This document shows positions 26,520-34,295 of a DNA stretch of 64,000 nt, piece by piece; positions within the stretch are counted from its first letter, which is position 1; every line of letters starts with the position of its first letter. Source of the stretch: Marinobacter sp. LV10R510-11A. GTDB taxonomy: Bacteria > Pseudomonadota > Gammaproteobacteria > Pseudomonadales > Oleiphilaceae. The notes below the pieces were generated by a model. It made no database searches. It was not told the origin of the DNA and worked only from the letters and a program-made list of their open reading frames with translations. The stretch covers positions 186,001 through 250,000 of the forward strand of contig NZ_LT907980.1 in assembly GCF_900215155.1 (NCBI RefSeq), given 5' to 3'. Made by a program: the position numbers and the translations under genes.

Positions 26520-27482
26520 ATGAAGCGAACAGACATCAACGCCATTGAACAGTTACTGTCCCGCCTCCCTGTTGAGCTCAAAAAATACTTCGCCAATCAA
26601 CTTCTTGGGCAAATTAACGCTCAGGCTGACACCCTAATCGAAACGGCTAGACCTCATCCTTTATGCCCTCACTGCGGCAATGAGCACCCAGTCAAATGGG
26701 GTCGTTCTGGTGGCTTACAGCGATATCGATGCCACAATCCAGTGTGCCTCAAAACATTTAACACCCTCACCGGTACGCCCCTAGCCAAACTGCATCACCG
26801 TGATAAGTGGTTTGCGTATCTAGGCTGCATGCTGGATAGCTTAACGCTACGCATCACGGCGAAGCGCTTGGGCATCGATCTAAAAACCGCATTTCGCTGG
26901 CGGCACCGGTTTTTAGCCTCTGCCGCCAAAACCAATGCCAACGCCTTATCGGGGATCATTGAAGTCGATGAAACGTGGTTTCTTGAATCTTGTAAGGGAA
27001 AGCGTCGCCTCACGCATCGGATGACACGGAAGCGCGGTGGGCAAGGCAGCAAAAAGAAGAAAGCGGATAAGGTTCAAGTAGTTATTGCTCGTGATCGCAA
27101 CGGCCATATCAGTGATCTGGTAGGTCCGACGCTCAGTAAATCAGCTGTCCACGCATTTCTGGAGCCGATCATAGACCATGATTCGATTTTGTGTTCGGAC
27201 GGGCACAGCTGGTATAAAACCTTCTCTGCCGAGCATGACATCGCGCATCATCGACTGATCACACTCGATCATCAGCGAGTGATTGGCAAGGAATACCACA
27301 TTCAGAACGTCAACGCTTATATCAGCCGACTGAAGGGTTGGATTGCGCGCTTCCGTGGCGTGGGTACAGCATATTTGCCTAACTACCTAGCTTGGCGGCG
27401 GCTTTTTGAAAACGGAGATTCATCAGAAGAGGCATGGCTTCGTTCTGCGATAGGAATAAAACAACAGCAGATACCAACATAG
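26520..27482 (+). CDS. IS1595-family transposase (copy B)
   Basis: 320 residues. The zinc ribbon CPHCGNEHPVKWG ... RCHNPVCLKTF and the DDE domain with IIEVDETWFLES, ILCSDGHSWYKT and KEYHIQNVNAYISRLKGW match copy A. It appears intact. Its stop codon lies in the right terminal repeat, as in copy A. The promoter region contains three LexA-like half-sites, so the element may itself respond to SOS (inference). Confidence 0.94.
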   Translation: MKRTDINAIEQLLSRLPVELKKYFANQLLGQINAQADTLIETARPHPLCPHCGNEHPVKWGRSGGLQRYRCHNPVCLKTFNTLTGTPLAKLHHRDKWFAYLGCMLDSLTLRITAKRLGIDLKTAFRWRHRFLASAAKTNANALSGIIEVDETWFLESCKGKRRLTHRMTRKRGGQGSKKKKADKVQVVIARDRNGHISDLVGPTLSKSAVHAFLEPIIDHDSILCSDGHSWYKTFSAEHDIAHHRLITLDHQRVIGKEYHIQNVNAYISRLKGWIARFRGVGTAYLPNYLAWRRLFENGDSSEEAWLRSAIGIKQQQIPT

Positions 27483-27484
27483 CC

Positions 27485-27498
27485 TTATATGTACAGTA
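27485..27498. promoter_or_regulatory. Right part of the umu LexA box
   Basis: The duplication TTATATGT (27485-27492) is followed by ACAGTA. See the left half at 26415-26426. Confidence 0.9.
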
Positions 27499-27636
27499 TT
27501 CTGGTGTGATTTTCCCCTTGGGTCAATTCAGTAACGTGAGAAACTTGGCATATTATCTGAGATTGGTAGGACCACATCTAGGAGAGCTGAATGCCGCTTG
27601 TCAGCATATCGGATTTTTTGGATTCCTCTAACCCGG

Positions 27637-28854
27637 CTACCAAGGCTCAACAGCCCTGAAAATGCCGGTCTTGGTCATATCCCGTCGCAGGTCAAACGCA
27701 GCGAGTACTTCCACCGGGTCCACCGCTTCCAGATTACCAAAATGGATCCGGCCCCAGGCTTCACGGCTTACCTTCACGCTATAGAGATACTTGTCCTCAA
27801 CTCCGCCGGTAGCGGCGTTAGATACCTGAGTGAATGCCGACAAAATCACCCGCTCAACTGAAGGCGCACAAGAAAAGCACTCACCCATTAGCCGAACACC
27901 CATACCGTGAACATGGGCCATGTAGAGCTTACGAGAGGCCGTATCTGAAAGCTCGTTAACAGAAACGCCAACACCTCGTTTGTACGTGCGCAGCTCGGTC
28001 GTGGGAAAGTCTTCAATTTCCGGTAAATCCACATCCAGCATCAGTGCTTTGCCGTCGTCGGACAGCTCGAACGAGAGTTCGGTATCCTGGGGCCAGTCAA
28101 TATCCTGCATGTGATCGTCCAGCACAGACTCCATTGCTGCGACATCCCCAAGCCGCGCGTTCCTGTAGAGGTTTTCACGTTCAGACTCGACCTGCTCAAA
28201 GGAGCGCTTCTCGTTTTCCCATTGCTCGCGCAGTTGCCGATACTGGTTACGTTTCTGTTCATTGGAATCGGAAAAAGCTCTGCGCCGGGCAGGGCACAAG
28301 TACGCCAGCCAATCCGGTTTTCGTAACCCTGGCGGTTTGGGCTCGGTGATCTCAAATGGCGTGGGCACAAACGTGGGGAAAGTATGGGGCGGTGGTGTAC
28401 CCAGATGAATATCACTGATCTGTGCCATCATCCGGTTATGGTTATCCACATGCTGCTGTAGCGTATTTTCTAGATCTTCCCGAGCGTAGGTTTTAGCTAC
28501 CTCAATGGCCTCATCGCCAAGATCATCACCGTTGGCATCCAGAATGGTGATGTCACCGGTTTTCGTATTCAGCTGCACCTGAGCAATCTTTTCGGCAATT
28601 GGTGGCAGCGCCGGCGCCGGCTTCGTCGACCGGGCGTTTCGGCTTCCGGCTCTGCCAGCCGCAGTATTTGGCTTTGAAAGTTTTTCACGATAAGAGAAAC
28701 CGGTGCCTGGAATGCCCGCATTACCGTAAAGCCCATTGCGCCCTAAAGTGACATTGGCGCCGCGCATTCCCGCCGAAACGCTCACCCCGCGCTTGCCGAG
28801 GTTGAGGCGAAACCCAGGGAAAATCGACACTGTTCTGCGAAATCTAAAAGCCAT
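27637..28854 (-). CDS. DUF4236-domain protein
   Basis: 405 residues. The N-terminus (FRFRRTVSIFPGFRLNLGKRG, then VSVSAGMRGANVTLGRNGLYGNAGIPGTGFSY) is the glycine-rich beta repeat of DUF4236. The middle (residues 90-260) is helical and charged, and the C-terminal 150 residues are a mixed domain rich in VHG and Val/Asp motifs. The family has no assigned biochemical role but is frequent in mobile and defence regions. CAAGG lies 8 nt before the ATG. It is 38 bp downstream of the PcfJ-like gene on the same strand, probably one operon. Confidence 0.8.
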   Translation of the reverse strand: MAFRFRRTVSIFPGFRLNLGKRGVSVSAGMRGANVTLGRNGLYGNAGIPGTGFSYREKLSKPNTAAGRAGSRNARSTKPAPALPPIAEKIAQVQLNTKTGDITILDANGDDLGDEAIEVAKTYAREDLENTLQQHVDNHNRMMAQISDIHLGTPPPHTFPTFVPTPFEITEPKPPGLRKPDWLAYLCPARRRAFSDSNEQKRNQYRQLREQWENEKRSFEQVESERENLYRNARLGDVAAMESVLDDHMQDIDWPQDTELSFELSDDGKALMLDVDLPEIEDFPTTELRTYKRGVGVSVNELSDTASRKLYMAHVHGMGVRLMGECFSCAPSVERVILSAFTQVSNAATGGVEDKYLYSVKVSREAWGRIHFGNLEAVDPVEVLAAFDLRRDMTKTGIFRAVEPW

Positions 28855-28892
28855 GAAAAACCTTGCCTGTTATTAAACGAAAAACCTCACTA

Positions 28893-30107
28893 TCAACGCT
28901 CGACCCAACGTCGAATAATATCCAGTGCCCCAGGCGAGGGATTAGCATTACGGCTCCCCCGCACTTCGCCAACAATCCAGCGGTTATTGCGGTACTCCAG
29001 TGAAATGGTCAAGCGCTCTGGCTGCATCATGCGGTAAATAAACACCTCACCCAGCGCGACGAACGTATCGTAGCTACCCACGCAGTGACGCATAGAAGAG
29101 CCTTCTTCCAACAACTCTAGCCACGACGCCAGAGGCTCAATGCCGTCAATGATAGGGAAGGGTGGAGCCGGGAAGTTTCCATGTTCCTGCACCAGCGCCT
29201 CAGCATGGGCGGCGCGTTTGGCATCGGATCCCATGCTGTTAAACCTTCCGACCAAAAGGTCGTGGAGTTCTTGCAGCGCCTGCCGTGAGCTCACCCGCTC
29301 CAGCATCTGCCTATTGCCTGCCGCCATATTCAGCGTGTCCCGAATCATTCGGCATAGCCATGTGATGTCCAAAGCTGAAGAGTGCTTATCGACCAGATAC
29401 AGCATGCCCGGCCAAAGAGGCTGCCGTTGACGGAGCAGAAAGCGCAGGTGATTCAGGTGCACGCTCGGATGGTGCCTGAGCAGCGACAGAAACTCAGGCT
29501 GACTCAGCGATTTGACAACATCTTCAAGCTCCCAAGGAAGCAGCGGGGAGAGTTCAATCCGATTAATCAAACGAACCAAAGATTTGCTGGCTGGCAGGCC
29601 GACCTTATCAAGAATGACGGTGCGCTTCAGGGCTAACAATTGCTCGAACTCTTCAACACAGAGCGCTTGCCTGCGTGCGTAATCCACCAGAAGGATGAAC
29701 AGCAGCGGGGAGTTTTCAGCTAACTCCCAGGCAGCCTCTGATACCGCACAGGCCTGTGCGAGCTCGAAATCCATCGCAGGCATTAACCTGGCAATAACCA
29801 ATATGCCTTCGGGTATGCCGTCTGAAACCCGCGCTCCCCTGTCATCTTCCAGCGTAAACAAGGGCAGCCCTGGCGCCTCCAGAAAACGACCCTCGGCCAC
29901 GATGCCGTCGTCATTCCTGCTGAACCAACGAAGCGGCCGGGCGGAATGCCAACTGTGAACAACCAATTGAATGGGGTAGTTGAGGATGGCGCTGAGATCG
30001 AAAACCACCTGGCTTTTTGGATGCATTGCCTTTTTCGTGACCACCTTTCCATAGCTCCGTCGTCGGGTTTGATTACCGTGATAGACAATAAACGTTCTTT
30101 GCGCCAA
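28893..30107 (-). CDS. PcfJ-like domain protein
   Basis: About 404 residues from a tentative TTG at 30107; the frame stays open to 30266 and the next ATG is at 30026, and none has a good ribosome site. The C-terminal 100 residues (LEEGSSMRHCVGSYDTFVALG ... LTISLEYRNNRWIVGEVRG) match the PcfJ-like family first seen on conjugative plasmids; the rest is helical. It is divergent from the AAA ATPase operon, and the intervening 94 bp carry an inverted repeat shared with the drm/dru promoters. Function unknown. Confidence 0.65.
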   Translation of the reverse strand: MAQRTFIVYHGNQTRRRSYGKVVTKKAMHPKSQVVFDLSAILNYPIQLVVHSWHSARPLRWFSRNDDGIVAEGRFLEAPGLPLFTLEDDRGARVSDGIPEGILVIARLMPAMDFELAQACAVSEAAWELAENSPLLFILLVDYARRQALCVEEFEQLLALKRTVILDKVGLPASKSLVRLINRIELSPLLPWELEDVVKSLSQPEFLSLLRHHPSVHLNHLRFLLRQRQPLWPGMLYLVDKHSSALDITWLCRMIRDTLNMAAGNRQMLERVSSRQALQELHDLLVGRFNSMGSDAKRAAHAEALVQEHGNFPAPPFPIIDGIEPLASWLELLEEGSSMRHCVGSYDTFVALGEVFIYRMMQPERLTISLEYRNNRWIVGEVRGSRNANPSPGALDIIRRWVER

Positions 30108-30141
30108 AAGCGTTCGATAATTCAGATGATATAGGAGGGTA

Positions 30142-30158
30142 GCGACATTTTCTGTCGC
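30142..30158. promoter_or_regulatory. Shared inverted repeat, site 1 (AAA/PcfJ divergent promoter)
   Basis: GCGACA-TTTTC-TGTCGC, a perfect 6-bp inverted repeat between divergent genes. A possible -10 (TACAAT) for the AAA gene follows at 30169-30174. The same GCGACA-N5-TGTCG arrangement recurs at 42447 and 53216. Confidence 0.7.
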
Positions 30159-30201
30159 ATACGGATCGTACAATACTCCTAACGATTCTGGAGGCCTGCC
30201 T

Positions 30202-32310
30202 ATGCTGCTGTGGAACGAACTCATTAATGAAGCCCGCGAACTGGAACAAGACACGACCGCGTCCAAAGATGATCTGAGGCTGCTTCAGATCTATCTCTGC
30301 AGGCTTTACCTCACCCCCGCATACGAGAACACCCTGAGCTTGTTTAACGCTGAAGAAAGCTTGGCGTTTCTCGGTATTAAACCGCCGGAAGACGCTGATA
30401 CCCTGGGCACACGAGCGCATCTGAACATCATACGCAAGCGGGAAAAGGCGCTGACATTCTCGCTCAAAGGCAAGCCGAAACTTTCCTTCGAGCCGCTACT
30501 GGCAAGCTTGGTGAAGCTCTTAAAACCCAACCTGGTGGAGACCAAGCTGTTGGTTTATGCGATGTTGCTGCTCAAACACCCGCAGGCTCAGTCGGTGCTT
30601 CGGGAGCTCGAAATAAGTGAGCTCAACAATTCCGTGAATGCACTGGCCAGGGCTATGCGTGAATCCTCCCGCACAGTTGCCCGTGCGCTGGAGGACGATT
30701 CCATGCTGCGCCAGATTCGGCTGTTTGAAACTCCCAATCGCGGCAGTGATATCTGGGATTTGGTGGAAGCCGGCCCGTTGCTTGGCCAGCTGGTACTGGC
30801 TACTTCTGACGGTGAGAAAGGCCAAAGCGAAAGTGACATTGAGCAGATGTTGTTTCGCCATGTTTGTCCGCCTGGGCCGGAAGCTCAACACCAGATCAGC
30901 GAGTTTCAGGGCGTGCCGGAACTACAGTTGATGCTCGACTATTTGCAGAATGCGCTCGCCACCAAGGCCAGAGGCAAGAACATCCTGCTTTACGGCAAGC
31001 CAGGCACTGGCAAAACCCAGCTGGCCCGGGCCATGGCCGAAAAGCTGTCGGCTCCTCTATACGAAGTACCAACCAAAGACGGTCGCTCCGGTGCTATGAC
31101 CGGCCGTATTCGACTGGACGCGGCCAAGCTGGCTCAGATGTTTCTGGAAGATCGCTTGGGTGCAATATTGCTGTTCGATGAAATGGAAGACGCCTTCCGT
31201 AAAGCGGATGATCTTGCAAAAGGCTGGTTCAACCAATTACTGGAAGAAAACCAAGCCCCTGCGATCTGGATCAGCAACAACATCAGCGCGGTGGACTCGG
31301 CCTTCTTGCGCCGCTTTGATTTCATTTTTGAAGTGGAGGGGTCTGGAACGGATCAACAGGCCGAAAAGCTTGAACGTGATCTGTCGGCTCTGCCCGTTAG
31401 CCAAGCCTGGATAACAGAAGCGGCCCGCACATCCTGGATGACCCCGGCACTGGCCAAAAACCTGTTAGAAGTCGCGCAGTACCTGCCCGCAAGACAGATC
31501 ATCCGTAACCAGCAGCGTCTGGAAACCCTGATGCACCAGCGCCTGTCTGCCATGGGAGAGCGCAAGCCAGCACAGTTATTGAAACGAAAACAAACACAGG
31601 ACTTCCCCGAATTCCGGCAGGAATGGATTAACACCAAGCCGACTCTGAAAAACGTGGAACGCCTGGTTCGCAAGGAAGGGGCCGCTAAAGTGTGCCTGTA
31701 TGGCCCGCCCGGCGCCGGTAAAACCGCCTATGCTCAGGAGCTGGCCAAGCGTCTGGAAAAGCCCTTTATGCTCCAGTCCGGAAGTGACCTTTTGGACAAG
31801 TTCATTGGTGAGACCGAGAAGAATATCGCCGCTATGTTCGACAAAGCGGAGAGAACCGGTGCTGTCTTGCTGCTCGATGAGGCCGACACGTTCCTCTACA
31901 GCCGGGGTATGGCTCAGAGCAGTTGGGAAGTGAGCGCAGTCAATGAGTTCATGATTCGCCTGGAACGGTTTGAAGGTGTTCTCCTGGCGACCACCAACCG
32001 CTTCGACAGCCTGGACAAAGCCATCCTGCGCCGCTTCCACCTGAAGGTGAAGCTCGGATACCTCAGTACCGACCAACTGAAGGAGCTTATCGAAGCCTGC
32101 GTGATGGACAAGGACAAAGCCCGAGCGTTGCGACCTGATCAACTCGCGCAATTTGTGTACCTGACACCGGGCCTGGTGCGAGGAGCGGTTCAGGGCCTTC
32201 GCTTACGAGGTTTCAAGCCGCGTACAGAACGGCTATTGGAAGCACTAAAAGCCGAACAGAGCCAGCAGACCGATGGTGTTATTGGCCAACCAATTGGCTT
32301 TGTGCAGTGA
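30202..32310 (+). CDS. Tandem AAA+ ATPase
   Basis: 702 residues. A helical N-terminal region of about 240 residues is followed by two AAA+ modules. Module 1 has Walker A YGKPGTGKTQLA (near 265) and Walker B ILLFDEMEDAF. Module 2 has Walker A YGPPGAGKTAYA (near 505), Walker B VLLLDEADTFLYS, a sensor ATTNRFDSLDKAILRRF and Arg fingers. This resembles the CDC48/FtsH-like class and a protein remodelling role is likely. It has a GGAG ribosome site and heads an operon with two small genes, a phosphatase and AddB/AddA-like proteins. No known defence family is recognised with confidence. Confidence 0.85.
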   Translation: MLLWNELINEARELEQDTTASKDDLRLLQIYLCRLYLTPAYENTLSLFNAEESLAFLGIKPPEDADTLGTRAHLNIIRKREKALTFSLKGKPKLSFEPLLASLVKLLKPNLVETKLLVYAMLLLKHPQAQSVLRELEISELNNSVNALARAMRESSRTVARALEDDSMLRQIRLFETPNRGSDIWDLVEAGPLLGQLVLATSDGEKGQSESDIEQMLFRHVCPPGPEAQHQISEFQGVPELQLMLDYLQNALATKARGKNILLYGKPGTGKTQLARAMAEKLSAPLYEVPTKDGRSGAMTGRIRLDAAKLAQMFLEDRLGAILLFDEMEDAFRKADDLAKGWFNQLLEENQAPAIWISNNISAVDSAFLRRFDFIFEVEGSGTDQQAEKLERDLSALPVSQAWITEAARTSWMTPALAKNLLEVAQYLPARQIIRNQQRLETLMHQRLSAMGERKPAQLLKRKQTQDFPEFRQEWINTKPTLKNVERLVRKEGAAKVCLYGPPGAGKTAYAQELAKRLEKPFMLQSGSDLLDKFIGETEKNIAAMFDKAERTGAVLLLDEADTFLYSRGMAQSSWEVSAVNEFMIRLERFEGVLLATTNRFDSLDKAILRRFHLKVKLGYLSTDQLKELIEACVMDKDKARALRPDQLAQFVYLTPGLVRGAVQGLRLRGFKPRTERLLEALKAEQSQQTDGVIGQPIGFVQ

Positions 32311-32389
32311 ACTAAGCGATAGCGCGTAATGTGCGACATAAGCCGTCACATCCGCGTTGCATAATGATCATATCAAACAGGAGGGTCTT

Positions 32390-32647
32390 ATGAACGCAAA
32401 CTTCACGCCTAAGCAAATCTCCAAAGCTCTATTCGAAGCCGATCCCATGAACACCTGCTGCCGAGAGAACGATTGCTTCGATGAGTACGACCGCGTTGCC
32501 CAAACGGTGACAGAGAGGCTAGCCGAGGGATTGAGTCTCGACCAAGCATTGGTCGAAGAAGTCTCGAAATGGTTTTTTGACGGCGCGCACTTCGATGTCA
32601 GTAGGCTGACCCTTGCTTTCAAGCTACTCAGGGAGGATTGGCAATGA
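32390..32647 (+). CDS. Small unknown acidic protein
   Basis: 85 residues with a strong AGGAGG ribosome site. The CCRENDCFDEYD motif gives three Cys close together, and the rest is helical. It overlaps the next gene by ATGA, so the two are co-translated. I do not recognise the family. A degenerate relative of the shared inverted repeat (GCGACA-TAAGC-CGTCAC at about 32333) lies upstream. Confidence 0.7.
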   Translation: MNANFTPKQISKALFEADPMNTCCRENDCFDEYDRVAQTVTERLAEGLSLDQALVEEVSKWFFDGAHFDVSRLTLAFKLLREDWQ

Positions 32648-33291
32648 TCGATAACTTCAAAACCGATTTGGTGGTTCGTGTGGCCGCCATACCCCGAGAA
32701 GAACTCCTTAAAGCTGTGGGCTATCAAAAGCCAACCTCGGCAAACCTAGAACGCCTGCAGGGTGTAATGGACTGCCCAGATTTTGGGCTGAGCGATGGAG
32801 GCTTTGATTTTAAGTTTAGTAGCGAAGGCTTTTTGAGAGCCATGTGCACGGTTGTCGGCATGGACATGGCGTTGACGAACCAGCGTATCATCCGGCTGAA
32901 AAAGCGCCTTGCAGAAGAGAAGACGGCCTTTAAGCCTTACCTCTGGGTAGATACCGGCTTCAAACGTAAAAGTCAGCCGCTTTTTGCGCTGGCAGCCTGC
33001 GAACACCAGCGTTATTTGCATTTTGCAAAGGGGTTTTGGCGTATGGCGCTCGACCAACAATTGGGTCGTGCGCAGTGTATGGTTCGTGAACATGTCTATA
33101 GAACCGGCACAGACCTTGGAATTTGGGGTGGGATCGAGCAGTATTGGTTTTACTATAAAAAAGACGCTGCCTATTTATTAGCTCGTAATGGTGAGGTGAT
33201 TGGGAAGCAAATTGGCCCAGTGCCAAACCAAGCCATAGGTAGCCGAGAGCTTAATGTGATTGCACCTAGCACCCGTGAAGCCCAGCAATAA
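32644..33291 (+). CDS. Unknown protein of the AAA operon
   Basis: 215 residues starting at the ATG inside the upstream stop (ATGA). An N-terminal helical segment (LVVRVAAIPREELLKAVGYQ) and a central basic region lead to an aromatic C-terminus (WGGIEQYWFYYKKDAAYLL). No catalytic motif is seen. It is encoded 21 bp before the phosphatase gene. Confidence 0.7.
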   Translation: MIDNFKTDLVVRVAAIPREELLKAVGYQKPTSANLERLQGVMDCPDFGLSDGGFDFKFSSEGFLRAMCTVVGMDMALTNQRIIRLKKRLAEEKTAFKPYLWVDTGFKRKSQPLFALAACEHQRYLHFAKGFWRMALDQQLGRAQCMVREHVYRTGTDLGIWGGIEQYWFYYKKDAAYLLARNGEVIGKQIGPVPNQAIGSRELNVIAPSTREAQQ

Positions 33292-33312
33292 TAGCCTGAG
33301 GAAATACTGACA

Positions 33313-34266
33313 ATGTACGATTTGATTGGTGATATTCACGGCTATGCTACCGAGCTGAAAGCACTACTCGCTAAAATGGATTACCAAGAAATCGACGGCG
33401 TTTGGCAGCACCCTGAACGCAAGGTGATTTTCCTCGGGGACTTCGTGGATCGTGGGCCAGAACAGGTAGAAACCGTTAGGGTTGCTCGGAACATGGTCGA
33501 AAGTGGTAACGCCCTAGCCGTGATGGGAAACCATGAATTCAACGCTGTTTGTTGGGCTACGCCAGACCCCGAAAACTCCGATGAATATCTACGGCCCCAC
33601 ACCGCTAAGAATCTAGGCCAGCACCAGGCGTTTCTGGATCAAGTAGGTGAGGGGAGTGATCTGCACCGAAGCATGACTGAATGGTTTAAAACATTGCCAA
33701 TATATCTCGATTTGACAGGTCTGCGAGTGGTGCATGCCTGCTGGCACCCCAAGTATCTAAAAACCATTGGCAAGTTTACGGATGATCAGAATCGACTGTT
33801 ACCAGAAGCATGGGAAGCCAGCAGCCGAAAAGGCAGCGAAGCCTACGATACGATCGAAACCCTGCTTAAAGGCCTCGAAATTCCTTTGCCACCCGGGCAC
33901 TACTTTCTGGACAAAGATGAAAATAAACGTACTGATGTACGAACCAGATGGTGGCAAACCGAAAAGTTGACCTACCGCGACCTTGCCATGGTTCCGGGAT
34001 CTGAGATCGACAAAATTCCTCATGACCCAGTTGAAGCGGACATCCTTCCTGGATATGACGGCGAAAAGCCGGTGTTTGTTGGGCATTATTGGCTAAAAGG
34101 CGAGCCGGCCCCCTTGAGCGACCACATTGCTTGTTTAGATTACAGCGTGGCTGGGGGCGATCGCGGTGGAAAGCTTTGTGCGTATCGTTTCGATGGCGAA
34201 GCAAGTTTACGTCCACAGGGCTTTGTATGGGTTGATGGAATGACACGCCCAACCCAAAAAAGTTAG
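33313..34266 (+). CDS. Metallophosphoesterase (PP2A/PrpA-like)
   Basis: 317 residues with the calcineurin-type metal motifs in order: DLIGDIHGYATEL (GDxHG), FLGDFVDRGPEQV (GDxVDRG), AVMGNHEFNAVC (GNHE), and C-terminal His sites (VVHACWHPKYL, VFVGHYW). It is likely a phosphatase acting on phosphoproteins or nucleotides; the substrate is unknown. It lies between the small unknown gene and the AddB-like nuclease gene on the same strand with short gaps, so it may be a signalling part of the operon. Confidence 0.9.
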   Translation: MYDLIGDIHGYATELKALLAKMDYQEIDGVWQHPERKVIFLGDFVDRGPEQVETVRVARNMVESGNALAVMGNHEFNAVCWATPDPENSDEYLRPHTAKNLGQHQAFLDQVGEGSDLHRSMTEWFKTLPIYLDLTGLRVVHACWHPKYLKTIGKFTDDQNRLLPEAWEASSRKGSEAYDTIETLLKGLEIPLPPGHYFLDKDENKRTDVRTRWWQTEKLTYRDLAMVPGSEIDKIPHDPVEADILPGYDGEKPVFVGHYWLKGEPAPLSDHIACLDYSVAGGDRGGKLCAYRFDGEASLRPQGFVWVDGMTRPTQKS

Positions 34267-34295
34267 AAGCTAGAACCACAAAAAAAGGAACCGAA

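Larger units (their letters stand above)
26427..27484 (+). mobile_element. IS1595-family insertion sequence, copy B (1058 bp)
   Basis: Terminal inverted repeats of 23 bp begin GGCTATGTTGGTATCTGCTG. An 8-bp target duplication TTATATGT lies at 26419-26426 and 27485-27492. The first 11 bp of the repeat equal those of copy A and the rest differs, so this is a related but distinct element. It lies in the LexA box of the umuDC-SRAP operon and transcribes away from it. Confidence 0.95.
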
